Source: Seriola aureovittata (Eukaryota; Chordata; Actinopteri; Carangiformes; Carangidae). From it: a stretch of 64,000 nt of DNA. Below, in pieces: positions 1 through 10,450 of the stretch. Under the pieces are notes generated by a model, which saw only the letters and a list, made by a program, of their open reading frames with translations, had not been told where the DNA came from and did no database searches. The position numbers and the translations under genes are program-made. Within the stretch, counting starts at the first letter, position 1; each line of letters starts with the position of its first letter. The stretch spans positions 20,252,001 to 20,316,000 of the forward strand of contig NC_079377.1 in NCBI RefSeq assembly GCF_021018895.1. The letters are read 5' to 3'.

Positions 1-156
1 AAATAATAAACCTGAGTTATCAGAAAACAGATAAGAGAATGAATGAAAACGAAAATCAAAATCAAAAGGTTCAAACGAGGCTCTTATGTAGGCAGTTTCC
101 ATGTTTGTTTATGTGAGGCTGCCGTTCGTTTAGTCAGTGAGAAGAGAAACACTCAC

Positions 157-191
157 CTCAATGACGCGTGAATCAAAATCCTCATAAGTTT
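157..191 (-). CDS. mrps5: mrps5 coding exon 6 (35 nt), last one in the window
   Basis: This short exon encodes residues 188-199, [12 protein letters not shown], matching ETYEDFDTRILE of mammalian MRPS5. The acceptor is ctccacag and the donor ATTGAG|gtgagt. It ends in phase 0. The next exon, which should open the S5 domain, lies beyond base 1. Confidence 0.95.
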
Positions 192-427
192 CTGTGGAGA
201 GAACGACACAGTAGTAGGTAAAAAAACACTGGGCACAGATACACACACACAAATTAAACCAGGCTCCTGCTGGCGTAACAAATACCCAGAAGCCCTTGCA
301 GTAGTGTAACAAGTCGACACTTTTCATAGTCAGTGACCTCTGAAGGATTTTACTCTCCCAACAGCAGCCTGTTCACTTCTAACCAATTAACAACAAACAA
401 AGGAGAGCTGACTCAAAGGCTCAGAGG

Positions 428-484
<57 letters not shown>

Positions 485-1938
485 CTGGGACATTATCCCA
501 CCATCTGTAACAAACTAAACCTGATCAGAGACAAGCAACCCAGTTACAGCGCTCCGCACATCACATTCACCAGGGCCCCATGTGTGTTTGTGTGTGTGTG
601 TGTGTGTGAGAGCGACAGACAAGTGTGTGTGACAGAAAAGTGTTTGTACATGTAGGAGGGGAGTGTGCGAGTGTATTTCACGGTGTGAGAGAGCTTGTTA
701 GCACGGGGGACAAGAGAGGAAAGATCAAGAGGAAATGAGAGACAGAAAAACTGAAGGAAGCGAGTGAGAGACTGAATGAAAAGAGGAGGAGCAACAAGCC
801 AGAAAAATGTGCTTTGCAGCCGCAGAGTCTCGTCCCTCATCTGTCGGAAGTTTGAGCTGAACAGACTAAACTCAATTCAAACAGCAAAGAGCAAGGTTTA
901 AACGTGTAATCAGGCTGGGAATAGGAGGGCGAGCGGCTCCACCAGTGGATCAGCTGGAATTAAGCAGCGCTTTTTCCTCAGAGTTTGTAGAGTTGATTAG
1001 ACAGCAGACGCAGCTTTATGGGCTTCACACACTGTTTACATTCAACCAAAAGTCCTGATATAAACTACGGCTGAACAATTCATTGAAATATTATTAAAAA
1101 TTCAATACGGCCAAGTGCAACATCCAAATCACAGGAGGTGCAATAACAATAACGCCACAGTACATTGTGGTGCTACAGAGACAACCCGGTCTACAAATGA
1201 TAATCTCCAGACATGAAGGAACATGTTTGATTGGTACATGACCCAACAAAAATAAATCCACTAACTTAAACTTATTGTTCTGCAGTGAAGTAAAAAAACG
1301 ACTCCACAGCCACGCTCATGCTAACTGCCTGTTCGTTAGTGCCGTCCCTGGAGCAATGCATGACAGAGAAACAGTCTGGTCATTTAGGGTCAAGAGCAGA
1401 GAAGGAAAAAGGCAAGAGTCCGTGGGAGGAAAGAGATAAATAAAGGAGGTGATGGAGAGGGGAAGGGTGGAGAGAAAAAATGGGTTGAGAGACTGGAGGA
1501 GAGAAAGACTGAGAGTAAAACTGAACAGAAATGACAAGAAGGTAGGAGGGGAAAGACAGGCAGAATGACAGAAGAGAGAAATGGACAAAGAGAGAGGAGG
1601 GGAGAAAGTCGAGGAAGGGGAATGGAAGAAAGAGTGGAGACAACAGAAGGAGAGAGAGTGAAAGGTATGAGACAGAAAGAGTGAGTTCTGGAGACAGACA
1701 GTGTGACATGGAAAGCCAGGGAGAGAGAGAAAGATGTCTTTCTAAATTAGGAAATTGTCCCACATGACACTTTGGTCGAATCCTCATTTTCATCAGGCCT
1801 AATGGGCCACCATCCTGGCCTGTCACTCACACACACACGCACACGCACACACACCCCTTATTACCTCTTTAATGCTTCATCTATCTCCTCTTTTTCCATC
1901 ACTACAGTCATCATTGTGTCTTCCCATCCCACGCCACT

Positions 1939-2021
<83 letters not shown>

Positions 2022-5000
2022 CGAGCTGTCCCGGTGAGACTTGCTGTGTCATGAGATAAGACTCATTATTACCTCTCCAGCCAGCACAGGAGGAGGCAGA
2101 TTTATACGTCTCTACAGGATGTTATGGAAATGTGAACTCGTGCGAACCTTCTCAAAAATGCTTCGACGAATCAGGTTCACAGAGACTGTCGGCTCGAACT
2201 GCATGTGTTTTCGTTCCGTGTGTTTCTGATGCTGGGGGGAATTTATTGTCATGATTAGGTGATTAATTGTTAAATTAATTTTTCAATCATGTTTTCAGCC
2301 TCTAAAATTTGAAGACGTCATGCTTTTCTCCGTTTTATATCATATCAAACTGAATATATTTGGGTTTTGCTGGTCGGACAAAACAACATAATCAAAGACG
2401 TCACCTGGGACTTTTCATTATTTTTGACATCGATTAAACAATCAACTGAGAAAACCAGCAGATTAACCGATAATCAAAGTAATTGTTAGTTACAGCCTGT
2501 CACAGATACACAACGTGTATCGAGTGCTGCAGTGGTGCTACGACAATCAACAGGTGAAGACAATGGACGTATATATCAGGACCAATGTGACACCTTCACG
2601 TATAAATCTGGCTTCAATGCTTCAGAAACAGACACGATTTACAAGGCTTGGGTTTTTTAATTTATATATATTAGTCTCATTAAGTTATTGTTTTATGCAG
2701 CACCTTCTGATATGCCCCCTGCTGGAACAGCCCTGCACAGCATCGGACTTAGCAGAGTTTAATGAAAAGGGACAGAAATGTGTTCAGCTGTGGCTGAACC
2801 ACATCTAGCCAAGCTTTGTAACTGACTGTCTTGTGGACACGATAAGAAGAATTAAGTAATTGTTTTATGTGGGTCTTATGTATTTTTAGGGAGATCTTGG
2901 CTCGTTTTAAAGGAGCTATTTGTTACTTTTCTTTGCCGCCGAACGTGGTTTCTCGTCAGGAGTGGGTGGTGGTGATTGTCGGGGGGAAAGGGAATTCATG
3001 GAAAACCCTACAATGCACTTTAAACATCGATTCCCTGAAAACATTAGGACAGTTTAGAAATATGCTTTTAAATCTTTTATTGTTTTTTATTTGGAAGTGA
3101 TTTTTGTATTCTGATTGTTTTCTTTCCACTTTTGTAATCTCGGCATCAGTGAAAATGAGGGTCACCCCTCAGTGTATCTCCAAGAAAATAAATAACAGTT
3201 GATGATGATGGAGAGCTTCAGCCATTGTTGTCTTTATAATACAAAAGGTAATAATACGCCCTCTGAGCAGCGCTACGTTTGGAGGCTGCAGTGAGTCGCT
3301 ATCGGAAAGCTAGCTGGCTAGCGTGCTAACTTCGGTGGAAGCTAAGACGTGATGGAGACAAGAGTTAACATTGGTGTTGCTTTCCACCTCTGGAGGCAGG
3401 TCTTGATGAGTAAAGGAATGAAGTTTGATCCTGAACTCACAACGTTACGCCTAAACTGATAAGTAAACAGCTGTTAATGCTAACGTTAGCTATGTAGCAA
3501 TAGCAAAACTTACACATAGCTCCGTTAAGGTGTTGAAATCTTTTAAATGATTATATTAGTCATTTCACTCTTAACTTTGTGATCACATCTCTGTTTAATT
3601 GTTTAACTTGTGGCATATTTTGTGCCATCTATCTTTCTGCTCTGTAAATGCTGCTCATCTTCGCCGGGACACTCTTCTAATCAGAGTGAGGCTTTCCCGG
3701 TTAAATGTGTTTCTGCTGAGTGGAGTTTACCTCCGTTGGGTCCGGGGTCAGGGGAGCCCAGGCTGACGCCCCCCCAGGAGTTTCCAGTCCATCCTCTCTC
3801 CCTCTTGACCTTCATCTTCCTCCTCCTCTCCCACTCATCCCTCTGACGCACTGCAGGAGAGACACAACCAGCATATTTAGCACTGGGAGCCACAGATGAC
3901 TTCAAAGAGATCAACAGGATGAACATCCGAGGTGCTATCTGTCATTGTCAAATTAACTGTGTAATTACTGTCAACAAATGAGATCACAGTGGAGACAAAG
4001 TGGCAGCTTCTATCTCACACCACTGGTGCTGTTGGTGCTTGTGTTTCCTGGTCCTTTTCCAGTTAAATTACTGCTCTCTGGCTTTGTTGTTGAAGTGGAT
4101 GTGTTCATAAATTCATAGTAATAGATTGGTATGTCGTTTTTGTATGTCCTGAAACTGTGTGTGTGTGTGTGTGTGGTCAGTGCATCCTGTGTCTGTACCT
4201 ATCTCCGCCTGCACCTCCTGCTGCTCGGCCTCGCTCCTCCGACTCATGCTCTGCAAAACTTGATCCTTTACCATCGGACTGTTCAGGCCAGGCCACAGGA
4301 AACCACCTCGACCTGTGGGTGAGAGAGTAAATATATAGTACTACTACATTTTCCAAATCTGTATTTCTTACTCTTGTTTATGGAAAACAGAAAGACAAGC
4401 CAATAAGAAAAAATGCACCTCCCTTTTAAATAACTAAATAACTAAACAGGTTCATAATTTACCACAGATGTATACACATATGCATTTGCTTCAGGGTTTT
4501 TATATGTTAGAAAAATTAATTTTAAGATTTTAAAACTTCCTCTCCCGAAATGAGAAGCTACGGCGTTAATCGTAAAAACCTTGACTGGATAATACATGAA
4601 CAACGCTGTAAAACAGGTACGTTTAAAAGGCAGATAATTTAAGCACAGATGAGTGAGATGAGTCGGGAAGGTAAAAGAGTGATAAATGAGAGACATTTAG
4701 TTAAAGTGAAAGCAGGGATGAAGAGAGACAGCCTGACAAGACGGTGACACAGAGACTGAGATTGAATGGAGACTGATAGCTCCTCTTAAAAGAAAAAAAG
4801 CAGCTCAGAACAGGAAACAGAGGAGAGGCAGAGAGAACGAAGGGCTATTCCTCTCCCTCCGAGAGCCGTGTCATAAATTAATCAACCCTAACTAATGAAT
4901 ATTCTAGTGCGTCGTGTCCATCAGTTGCTTATTAGCATTAGTTAGACACACTAAAGCCGACCTCCGGACAGCAGAACACAACTTCACAGAAAAGAAGAAG

Positions 5001-5252
5001 AAATTTTAACATTGTGTACAAACAAAATAATGTAAACGGTCACATTTTCATATTTGGAAGGTTTGGTACAGAACATCTGCAGAGACTAAAAGACAGAGAG
5101 AGAAACAGCTGACGACTCACCTTCTCCGAGGGACTGTCCTCGGTTCAGATCCTTCTTCAGTTTGCGTTTGGTTCTCTTCCCGCGGCCCTTCCTGGCTCCG
5201 GCCCCCGACTCTGCCAACACACCTTTCCATAGCTCCTCAGCTGTCACTGTGA

Positions 5253-5299
<47 letters not shown>

Positions 5300-5984
5300 T
5301 AAACAAACATAACAACTCTCTGTGACAAAGAAGAAGACTAATGATGATAATTTTATTTGGTGCACCTTCACAGCAGTAAGTTCAGCTCCACAGCTGCTCT
5401 AATATTGCTACTGAATCTGTGTTCACCCTCTTCAAGCCCATGGCTAAATTTTGAATCAGCAATTTCACTTAGAAAACTAAATTTATGTGTCCCACTAAAA
5501 CAAGCTGTAGTGAGGATGTATGGACTCTGTGGGGTGTAACAGCTAGGAATAAAGATGTCCAACAAGTGACATATGGGATCGCCTAGGGACTGTAATTAAA
5601 GTACACTAAACTCTTAGTGTTTGCAAAGACCTGGCACCTTAATTGGGTAAAGCACAGATCCAGTTTAGGGCCTGCAGTATATCCACAGATTAAGACCTGT
5701 CTGAAAACGCTGCACATCAGTGAACTGGGCAGTAAAAGTCAAATAACACAATCAAAACTCTACAGACAGCAAATATTTAAAGACTCTTCGTGGAGAAATT
5801 TGAGCCCCATGACAGAGTCAAAGGAATTTGTGTTTGACAGTGGTTGTATTCCTGTGACATTTTGACAGACGCAAAACATTGAATTGTTTGAGAGATGCTG
5901 ATGCAGTGACTGAGAATGAATGAAGACAACAAACAAGAAGAGAGCGAGCCAGAGAGCGAGCGGGGCAGAGACAGACTCAGAAAG

Positions 5985-6028
<44 letters not shown>

Positions 6029-8207
6029 TTTTACATATATGCTCATTCAAAATACTGCCATTAATCACACATCTGAATTCACTTCCAACACACACTACAT
6101 GGCCATAACTATGTGGACACCTGAATGAGCATTGATTTGCTGCTGGGACAGCCTCCACTCTCCTGAAAAGGCTTTCCACAAGATTTCACAACCCGGTTGC
6201 AGGGATTTGCTCCCATTCATCCACAACTGAGGGCGAGCACTGATGCTGGGATGGATGTCTGTGCAGCAGTTCATCATAAAAGGTGCTGGATGGGGCTGAG
6301 ATTAGGACTGAGTCAAGTTCTCTTTAAGGACCTGACTTTCTACATAGGGGATTACATTAGGGGTATTGTCATATTCAAACAAGAAAAGGCTTTCACCGAA
6401 CAACCATAACCAATAACCTCAGACCAAAAAGTGCAAAGAAGTAAAATGAACAAACTTTTGGCCATTACTATATTTATTATCTTCAGAGAAAGCAAAAGAG
6501 ATATAATTAAAAAGAGATAGAGGGAGCGAACACCAACAACATCTATTACACTAAACTTTGGGATTTTAAGAGCAATTTAGCAGCTGAAACTTGTTTTTGT
6601 TTAATTAATCAAAACCAGAAATGAAGCTCATTATTTTAGGATCCAGTTAAAAAGTTAAGGCATTTCAGCTGTGCGAATTAATCCTGCGGTGTCAACGACA
6701 TTACAAAAGCAACATTAAAGTAAAAACAACAAAGCTATTTTGTTGCAACTGCAACTTGAAGAAACAAAAAATAAATAGCCATTTACCATTTGATCTGAAC
6801 TCACAGGTGCTTTTGTAAGTCGAGTGAATGAATAGAATCTAAATTACAGTTAAAAGGATGATTTGTTGTGTTACTTCTCTGACGTGGAGACGAGAGATTT
6901 TTGGAAATAATATTTTTCATAAACTTACACTTGTTGAAGAAGCTGCCCTGCCTGGTTTGCTGCCATGCTGTTGCAGGGAACGGTGGAAGTGCAGGGTTTC
7001 TTTGGAGAGAGGCAGCTGAGGCTCGACTCACCAACTGGGACACCTGAGCTGCTCCCACGATGCTACGGAGTGGTGGTACACCTGCAGGAGAGAGGAAGAG
7101 AGAGTGATGTGTCAAAACTGTGTTATGTGCAAAACACCAAGTAGGTTTAACATACAAAGACACAGCTCAGAATACACACAGAATGTTAAATTAAAGAATT
7201 AAACCATTACATCACGCTGATATTGACTTTGGATTACCTTACGTCCCACCTCGATCTCCATGACAACACATATGCTCACAAGCAGAAGTTTCAAAAATAA
7301 TAGAAATCAGTTTTACCTGTTGTGTAATGTATGATGTCTCAACTATGTATTGTTCTTGAGTTATAGTCTTCACAAGAAAAAACGCTTCCCTCCTAATTAA
7401 GCTAAACAGTTTTTTAATTAGTTCATGCATTTTCATACTTGTTACATATCTAGTATCAAAGTAACTGAGTCACAGTCAGTCTCCATATAAAGGGACACAG
7501 TGAGGAAAGTAAAACTTGATAAAAGTTGAGACTTTTCAGACATAAAATGCTGTTCAGGTAACGAGCAAGTACACCGACTTAAAGCACGGACTCAACAATT
7601 GCATATATAGTCTTAAGTTATTTTCCCAGAGGCATTTACAGTTACCAATAAGCAAGGCTTCGTTAAATTGAACGAATTTTGAATGGAGTTTGGTTGGGGA
7701 AATGCATTCATTATTTCAAGGATGCCTGGGGATCACTAATCATCAGCACTAGCATTTCCATGTTATAGATAATTATCACTTTAAATTACAACAACAGTTT
7801 AACGATCAAAAATATCAATTAATATCTAAAAAAAACCGATTTGAGATCCACCAACACACGCGAGGAACACTTTTGTAAAACAGACAACGACGGCGAGTTT
7901 CGTTGTAACAGTCTAAAGTGTAGACTGTATTTATGCAACACATAATTTCTGACTGCACAGAAATGTAAGTTTTATTCCCAGCCGTGTTTGCTCATGTCAG
8001 TCCTGCAGCAATGACAGACTGGTCCCGGGTCAGTGAAAAACAGCTGACCAGAACCAAACAGTCACTCCCTGAAAACATCGATACTGTAAACAAAGTCCGA
8101 TGTAAACATTGTACATGTTTAACGAAGCAGTGGAAGAAAAGAAAGAGAAATAGTTCACCTCCGACTGTGATACGGAGGGCACAGCACACCCGTACGGCCG
8201 CCGCCAT
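157..8207 (-). CDS. mrps5: mrps5, mitochondrial small-subunit ribosomal protein S5 (uS5m), 5' half; six exons, 3' end outside the window
   Basis: MRPS5 is a protein of the small subunit of the mitochondrial ribosome. The CDS is the join, in transcript order, of 8207-8159, 7081-6929, 5246-5121, 4312-4199, 3850-3731 and 191-157: 597 nt, 199 residues. Every junction is GT-AG and phases match throughout. Residues 1-67 are Ala/Ser/Arg-rich and nearly free of acidic residues, as in a mitochondrial targeting peptide. Recognisable MRPS5 blocks follow: LTAEELWKG (68-76), [47 protein letters not shown] and [12 protein letters not shown] (188-199). Vertebrate MRPS5 is about 430 residues, so the S5 double-stranded-RNA-binding fold lies beyond base 1. 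The start is the first in-frame ATG. I am very sure of the family; orthology is inferred from near-identity to the mammalian protein as I remember it. Confidence 0.96.
429..483. repeat. (AC)27 microsatellite, mrps5 intron 5
   Basis: An uninterrupted dinucleotide run of about 55 bp. It creates a poly Thr-His open frame with no coding meaning. Confidence 0.97.
1385..1740. repeat. Purine-rich low-complexity tract in mrps5 intron 5
   Basis: About 350 bp of irregular GA-rich sequence on the plus strand, so the pre-mRNA carries a long pyrimidine stretch. It produces long Ser/Leu/Phe-rich minus-strand open frames that are artefacts. About 200 bp further on lies a long GT-GA microsatellite. Confidence 0.8.
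1941..2021. repeat. Compound microsatellite (GT)32(GA)8
   Basis: A perfect GT run of about 64 bp passes directly into a GA run of about 17 bp. It is one of the longest simple repeats in the window and lies in mrps5 intron 5. Confidence 0.97.
2240..2500. repeat. Interspersed repeat, fish hAT-type MITE-like copy
   Basis: Both ends carry the 'gattaa...cgattaa/attaaccgataatca' pattern and the interior carries 'gaagacgtcatgctttt' and 'ggacaaaacaacataatcaaagacgtcacc'. This layout resembles a repeat very common in fish genomes, with ends reading like 'attaatcgattagttg' and 'agttgcagct'. The class is from memory; no target-site duplication was resolved. Confidence 0.5.
2500..3240. other. mrps5 intron 5 sequence without recognised feature
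   Basis: It has a 97-codon plus-strand open frame (2515-2808) with no recognisable domain and no splice or start support. It may be old repeat sequence. Nothing functional can be claimed. Confidence 0.4.
3255..3532 (+). repeat. Dispersed repeat family A, copy 1
   Basis: It reads 'ctgcagtgagtcgctat...gtgctaacttc..gtggaagc...gacaagagttaacat...gagtaaaggaat...gaactcacaacgtt...aacagctgttaatgctaacg'. The same order of blocks recurs at 13290-13575 (same strand) and 45095-45332 (opposite strand). No coding capacity and no clear tRNA-like head are visible, so I leave the class open. Confidence 0.75.
3731..3850 (-). CDS. mrps5: mrps5 coding exon 5
   Basis: The exon is 120 nt and encodes residues 148-187. 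The peptide contains [20 protein letters not shown] followed by [18 protein letters not shown], the most conserved block of the N-terminal half of MRPS5. The acceptor is ctcctgcag and the donor AACGGAG|gtaaac. The basic stretch is consistent with rRNA contact in the mitoribosome, which is an inference. Confidence 0.96.
4156..4175. repeat. Short GT/CA run next to the mrps5 exon 4 donor
   Basis: A 20-bp run that reads (AC)10 in the transcript and begins 23 nt after the exon 4 splice donor. CA-repeat RNA is a known hnRNP L binding element; a role here is inference. Confidence 0.8.
4199..4312 (-). CDS. mrps5: mrps5 coding exon 4
   Basis: The exon is 114 nt and encodes residues 110-147. It begins in [13 protein letters not shown], a hallmark of MRPS5, and continues through a charged segment with [15 protein letters not shown]. 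The acceptor is cacccacag and the donor GATAG|gtacag. A CA run starts 23 nt into the following intron in the transcript sense. The length is again a multiple of three. Confidence 0.95.
5121..5246 (-). CDS. mrps5: mrps5 coding exon 3 (126 nt, frame-neutral)
   Basis: It encodes residues 68-109, from [17 protein letters not shown] through [10 protein letters not shown] and DLNRGQ to GEG, almost identical to mammalian MRPS5. The donor is GAGAAG|gtgagt. The acceptor is cgctcacag, with a 42-bp GT run ending 9 nt upstream where the polypyrimidine tract would normally be. The length is divisible by three and both flanking junctions are phase 1, so skipping would keep the frame. Confidence 0.96.
5256..5297. 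repeat. (CA)21 microsatellite, (UG)21 in the mrps5 pre-mRNA, abutting the exon 3 acceptor
   Basis: A perfect 42-bp run. In the transcript it is (GU)21, ending 9 nt before exon 3 and taking the place of the polypyrimidine tract. UG repeats at this position bind TDP-43/CELF proteins in known cases such as CFTR. Confidence 0.95.
5987..6025. repeat. (GA)19 microsatellite
   Basis: A perfect run of about 38 bp in mrps5 intron 2, producing spurious Arg-Glu and Ser-Leu frames. Confidence 0.95.
6094..6474. mobile_element. Degraded MITE with 'atggccaaaagt...gtggacacctga' type ends
   Basis: The left end reads 'catggccataactatgtgg' followed by 'acacctga'. The right end reads 'aaacttttggccattacta', the inverted counterpart. 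Inside are 'ctctcctgaaaaggctttccacaagatt' and 'ggatttgctcccattcatccacaa', which match a non-autonomous DNA transposon I know as very common in teleosts. At about 380 bp it is shortened inside. The element is recognised from memory. Confidence 0.65.
6929..7081 (-). CDS. mrps5: mrps5 coding exon 2
   Basis: The exon is 153 nt and encodes residues 17-67. The acceptor is ctcctgcag and the donor AACAAGT|gtaagt. The peptide has several Arg and many Ala/Ser and ends QGSFFNK, matching the SFFTK just before the conserved LTADELW block of mammalian MRPS5. This is the rapidly evolving presequence region, so the match rests mainly on its end and on the phase at both junctions. Confidence 0.88.
7090..8150. 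other. mrps5 intron 1 with no other feature
   Basis: AT-rich intron between coding exons 1 and 2. No repeat, RNA gene or conserved-looking motif stands out. Confidence 0.6.
8159..8207 (-). CDS. mrps5: mrps5 coding exon 1
   Basis: This exon carries the start codon (ATG at 8207-8205) in the good context AACATGG and encodes residues 1-16 plus one base of codon 17. It begins [12 protein letters not shown], a basic and hydrophobic mitochondrial-presequence-like start. The donor is GGAG|gtgaac. Only a TTG, not an ATG, lies upstream in frame before a stop. Confidence 0.92.
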
Positions 8208-8290
8208 GTTGGATATGAAGGGTCCTTCAGAGCACAACAAGGTGTCTGAAGTATGCCTGTTGGAAAATACGGGACTGGGGAGATTCTAGG
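8195..8290 (-). promoter_or_regulatory. mrps5 5' UTR/proximal promoter with YY1-like box over the start codon
   Basis: The sequence AACATGGCGGC spanning the ATG fits the YY1 consensus (AAnATGGCGGC), which often sits over the start of vertebrate ribosomal and mitochondrial-ribosomal genes. The first 50 coding bases contain several CpGs in an otherwise AT-rich region. No TATA box is visible and the transcription start cannot be placed exactly. Confidence 0.5.
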
Positions 8291-9340
8291 TTTTGTATTT
8301 TTCCTTTCCTAATTTAAATTGTATGTATTTTATATTGAATCTTAATAATAATAACGTTATAATTATATATAATATATATTATTATATATATTTTGTAATT
8401 TACTTGAGTATTTTCAATGTATGCTTGTTTTTTTAGTACTCTACTAGATTTATACTAAAACTATAGATACCACTGGTTACTTTGATTTTATATACAAAAT
8501 GTGATCAGCTTATAAAATATAATGCACTGTTATGAATAAAAGTCCCAGCATCCCCAAATAGGTGTATAATAGACCTGCAATATGCTGCTGCTTTTCAAGC
8601 TGTTTGTAAGCATGATGAGTTACATCATTATGTGTGAAACACACTCTGAGAATAATTTCAGCATGAATGATACTGCATGTTTGCGCCTTTCCGATGAGCT
8701 CCCAGTTCCAGGAGGCGAAATAAAATCAGAGGAAAGCGAAATGAAGGAGATTTTCTTTCAGGAGGCTGTCTGTTGATTGGCTGCACATATAAAAACCCAC
8801 AGAGTCCTTTTCTAACCTTTTTTCCTGATATTAATTATCACATCAAGACGAGAGGAAAAGAGATGATTATAATGTGGAAGCTAAGGAGACGATGCAGGAG
8901 AAAGGTGAAGCTGATGAGGAGAGAGAGGAACAGAGAAGAGAGAGGGTGGCGGATCGAAGTTCTGTTTACAAATGTGTTCATGTCAATATTTGTGTGTATT
9001 TGTGTATATTTATTTATTGAATTAAATAAACAAAGGTTTTATGTTCTCTGTGTTGTGGAATTTTGTGGGATCAATTAATCTTTTCTCAATAATTTAACAT
9101 AATTATATACCCTTTCTTAAAATCGAAGTAAATTCAACTTAGAATTTCTGGTTTATATTTTCAAACTACTTCAGAACTCATAATGAATATTATGAGTTCT
9201 TATCATAAAACAGTGCAAACTACAATGAAGGCTGGTATTGAATTCAGCTGCTTAAAGTTTTTCATGTCACTTTTAAAAGGCAGCAGGGGAATTTCTTCTT
9301 TCTTAAGCTGAATCCGTTTGAAATGAATTACAGTTTATGT
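8290..9340. other. AT-rich upstream intergenic DNA, no gene seen
   Basis: It contains AT-rich runs near 8340-8400 and a short GA-rich patch at 8850-8945. The open frames here are short and lack any domain or splice context. Confidence 0.5.
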
Positions 9341-9519
9341 GTGCACACAGAGCAAGAAAACAGAGTGCCGTGAAACTTGTCATGTGTCACGTGTATGTTC
9401 ACGCATGTATGTGGTGAATGCCTACACAATACACACATACTGTACATGCACCCAGCTGTCTGTGAGCATGAGCAGCAGGCCACCAATCAGCACTTAAAGC
9501 CTTTAGACAAGATTGAAAT

Positions 9520-9840
9520 GCAGCAAAGTGACTGGTAATTATCCACAGTATGTATCTCAATTTCACCTTATTCAAGATAATTTCCTCAACATTACAGCCA
9601 TTTCCCCCAATACACTGGAGAAGTGCAATCAAAGAGCTGCTAAAGGACGGACAGCCACCCAGCTGTGTGGCGACAGGAGGTGGGAGTTGCTGTGAAAGAA
9701 TCAATGCCTTTCCTATACAGAAACGTTTCTCCAAAATAATTGCCCCATAATGACAGCTTCATCCAGGGTTTTATGTAAAAGAGTGAGTCACTTTTCTCAG
9801 CTTTGTGCAGCAGTGAGCGGAGGCGTGAAGAGTGGGAAAA
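9520..9840. other. Possible conserved non-coding element
   Basis: Complex, repeat-free sequence containing 'ggtaattatccacagtatgt' and 'aaaataattgccccataatg', with ATTA/TAAT homeodomain cores and no coding signal. The call rests on appearance only; a cross-species alignment would decide. Confidence 0.2.
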
Positions 9841-10104
9841 TAAAATATTTTTTGAGGTAAACACAGTGCTGCTTGAGTTCAGTGCAACTCAAGTCGAAGT
9901 AAGAGAAGTTAGTCTTGAAAATACTGAAGTGAAGCTCACTAAGAAAATGTCAGTGATGCAGTTTGGTTTGTGCACACTCTGAGTGGGCCGTTTCAACCCA
10001 GAAGGGTCAGCTTTTTGTCTGTTGTACAGAGGATTTGACTGTGTTATTTATATAAACATGTTAAGTTAGAGGAATTAATGTGGGTGTGCAGGATCCTGGA
10101 TAAA

Positions 10105-10141
10105 AGTCAGTTACTAACATCAGCATGCTAACATACTCACA

Positions 10142-10196
<55 letters not shown>

Positions 10197-10450
10197 CATA
10201 TAGTAGTGTAGTAGTATAGTATAGTATAATTTTTAACATGTTCTCTATCTTATCTTAGCATGTTAGCATGCTAACAGATGCTAATTTGCACTATTGATAC
10301 AAAGCTGAGGCTGATGGGAAATGTGTCAGAGGATCACCAAAGTAATGAGGGTCCATCCAAGTGATGGAGGTGTTCTCAGTTATTGTGGCAGATTAGAGTT
10401 CACTCTGGTTGAAGTTGGATGGAGCTTTGTGGGAATTACTTGAGTTCATC
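10105..10450. repeat. Dispersed repeat family B ('AGCATGCTAAC'), copy 1, interrupted by (TA)23
   Basis: The copy holds 'cagcatgctaaca', a 46-bp TA run at 10145-10190, the perfect palindrome GTTAGCATGCTAAC at 10262-10275, then 'gctgaggctgatggga' and 'ggatcaccaaagtaatgagg'. The same blocks occur in opposite orientation at 21240-21845. The family is frequent in percomorph fish by recall. Confidence 0.65.
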
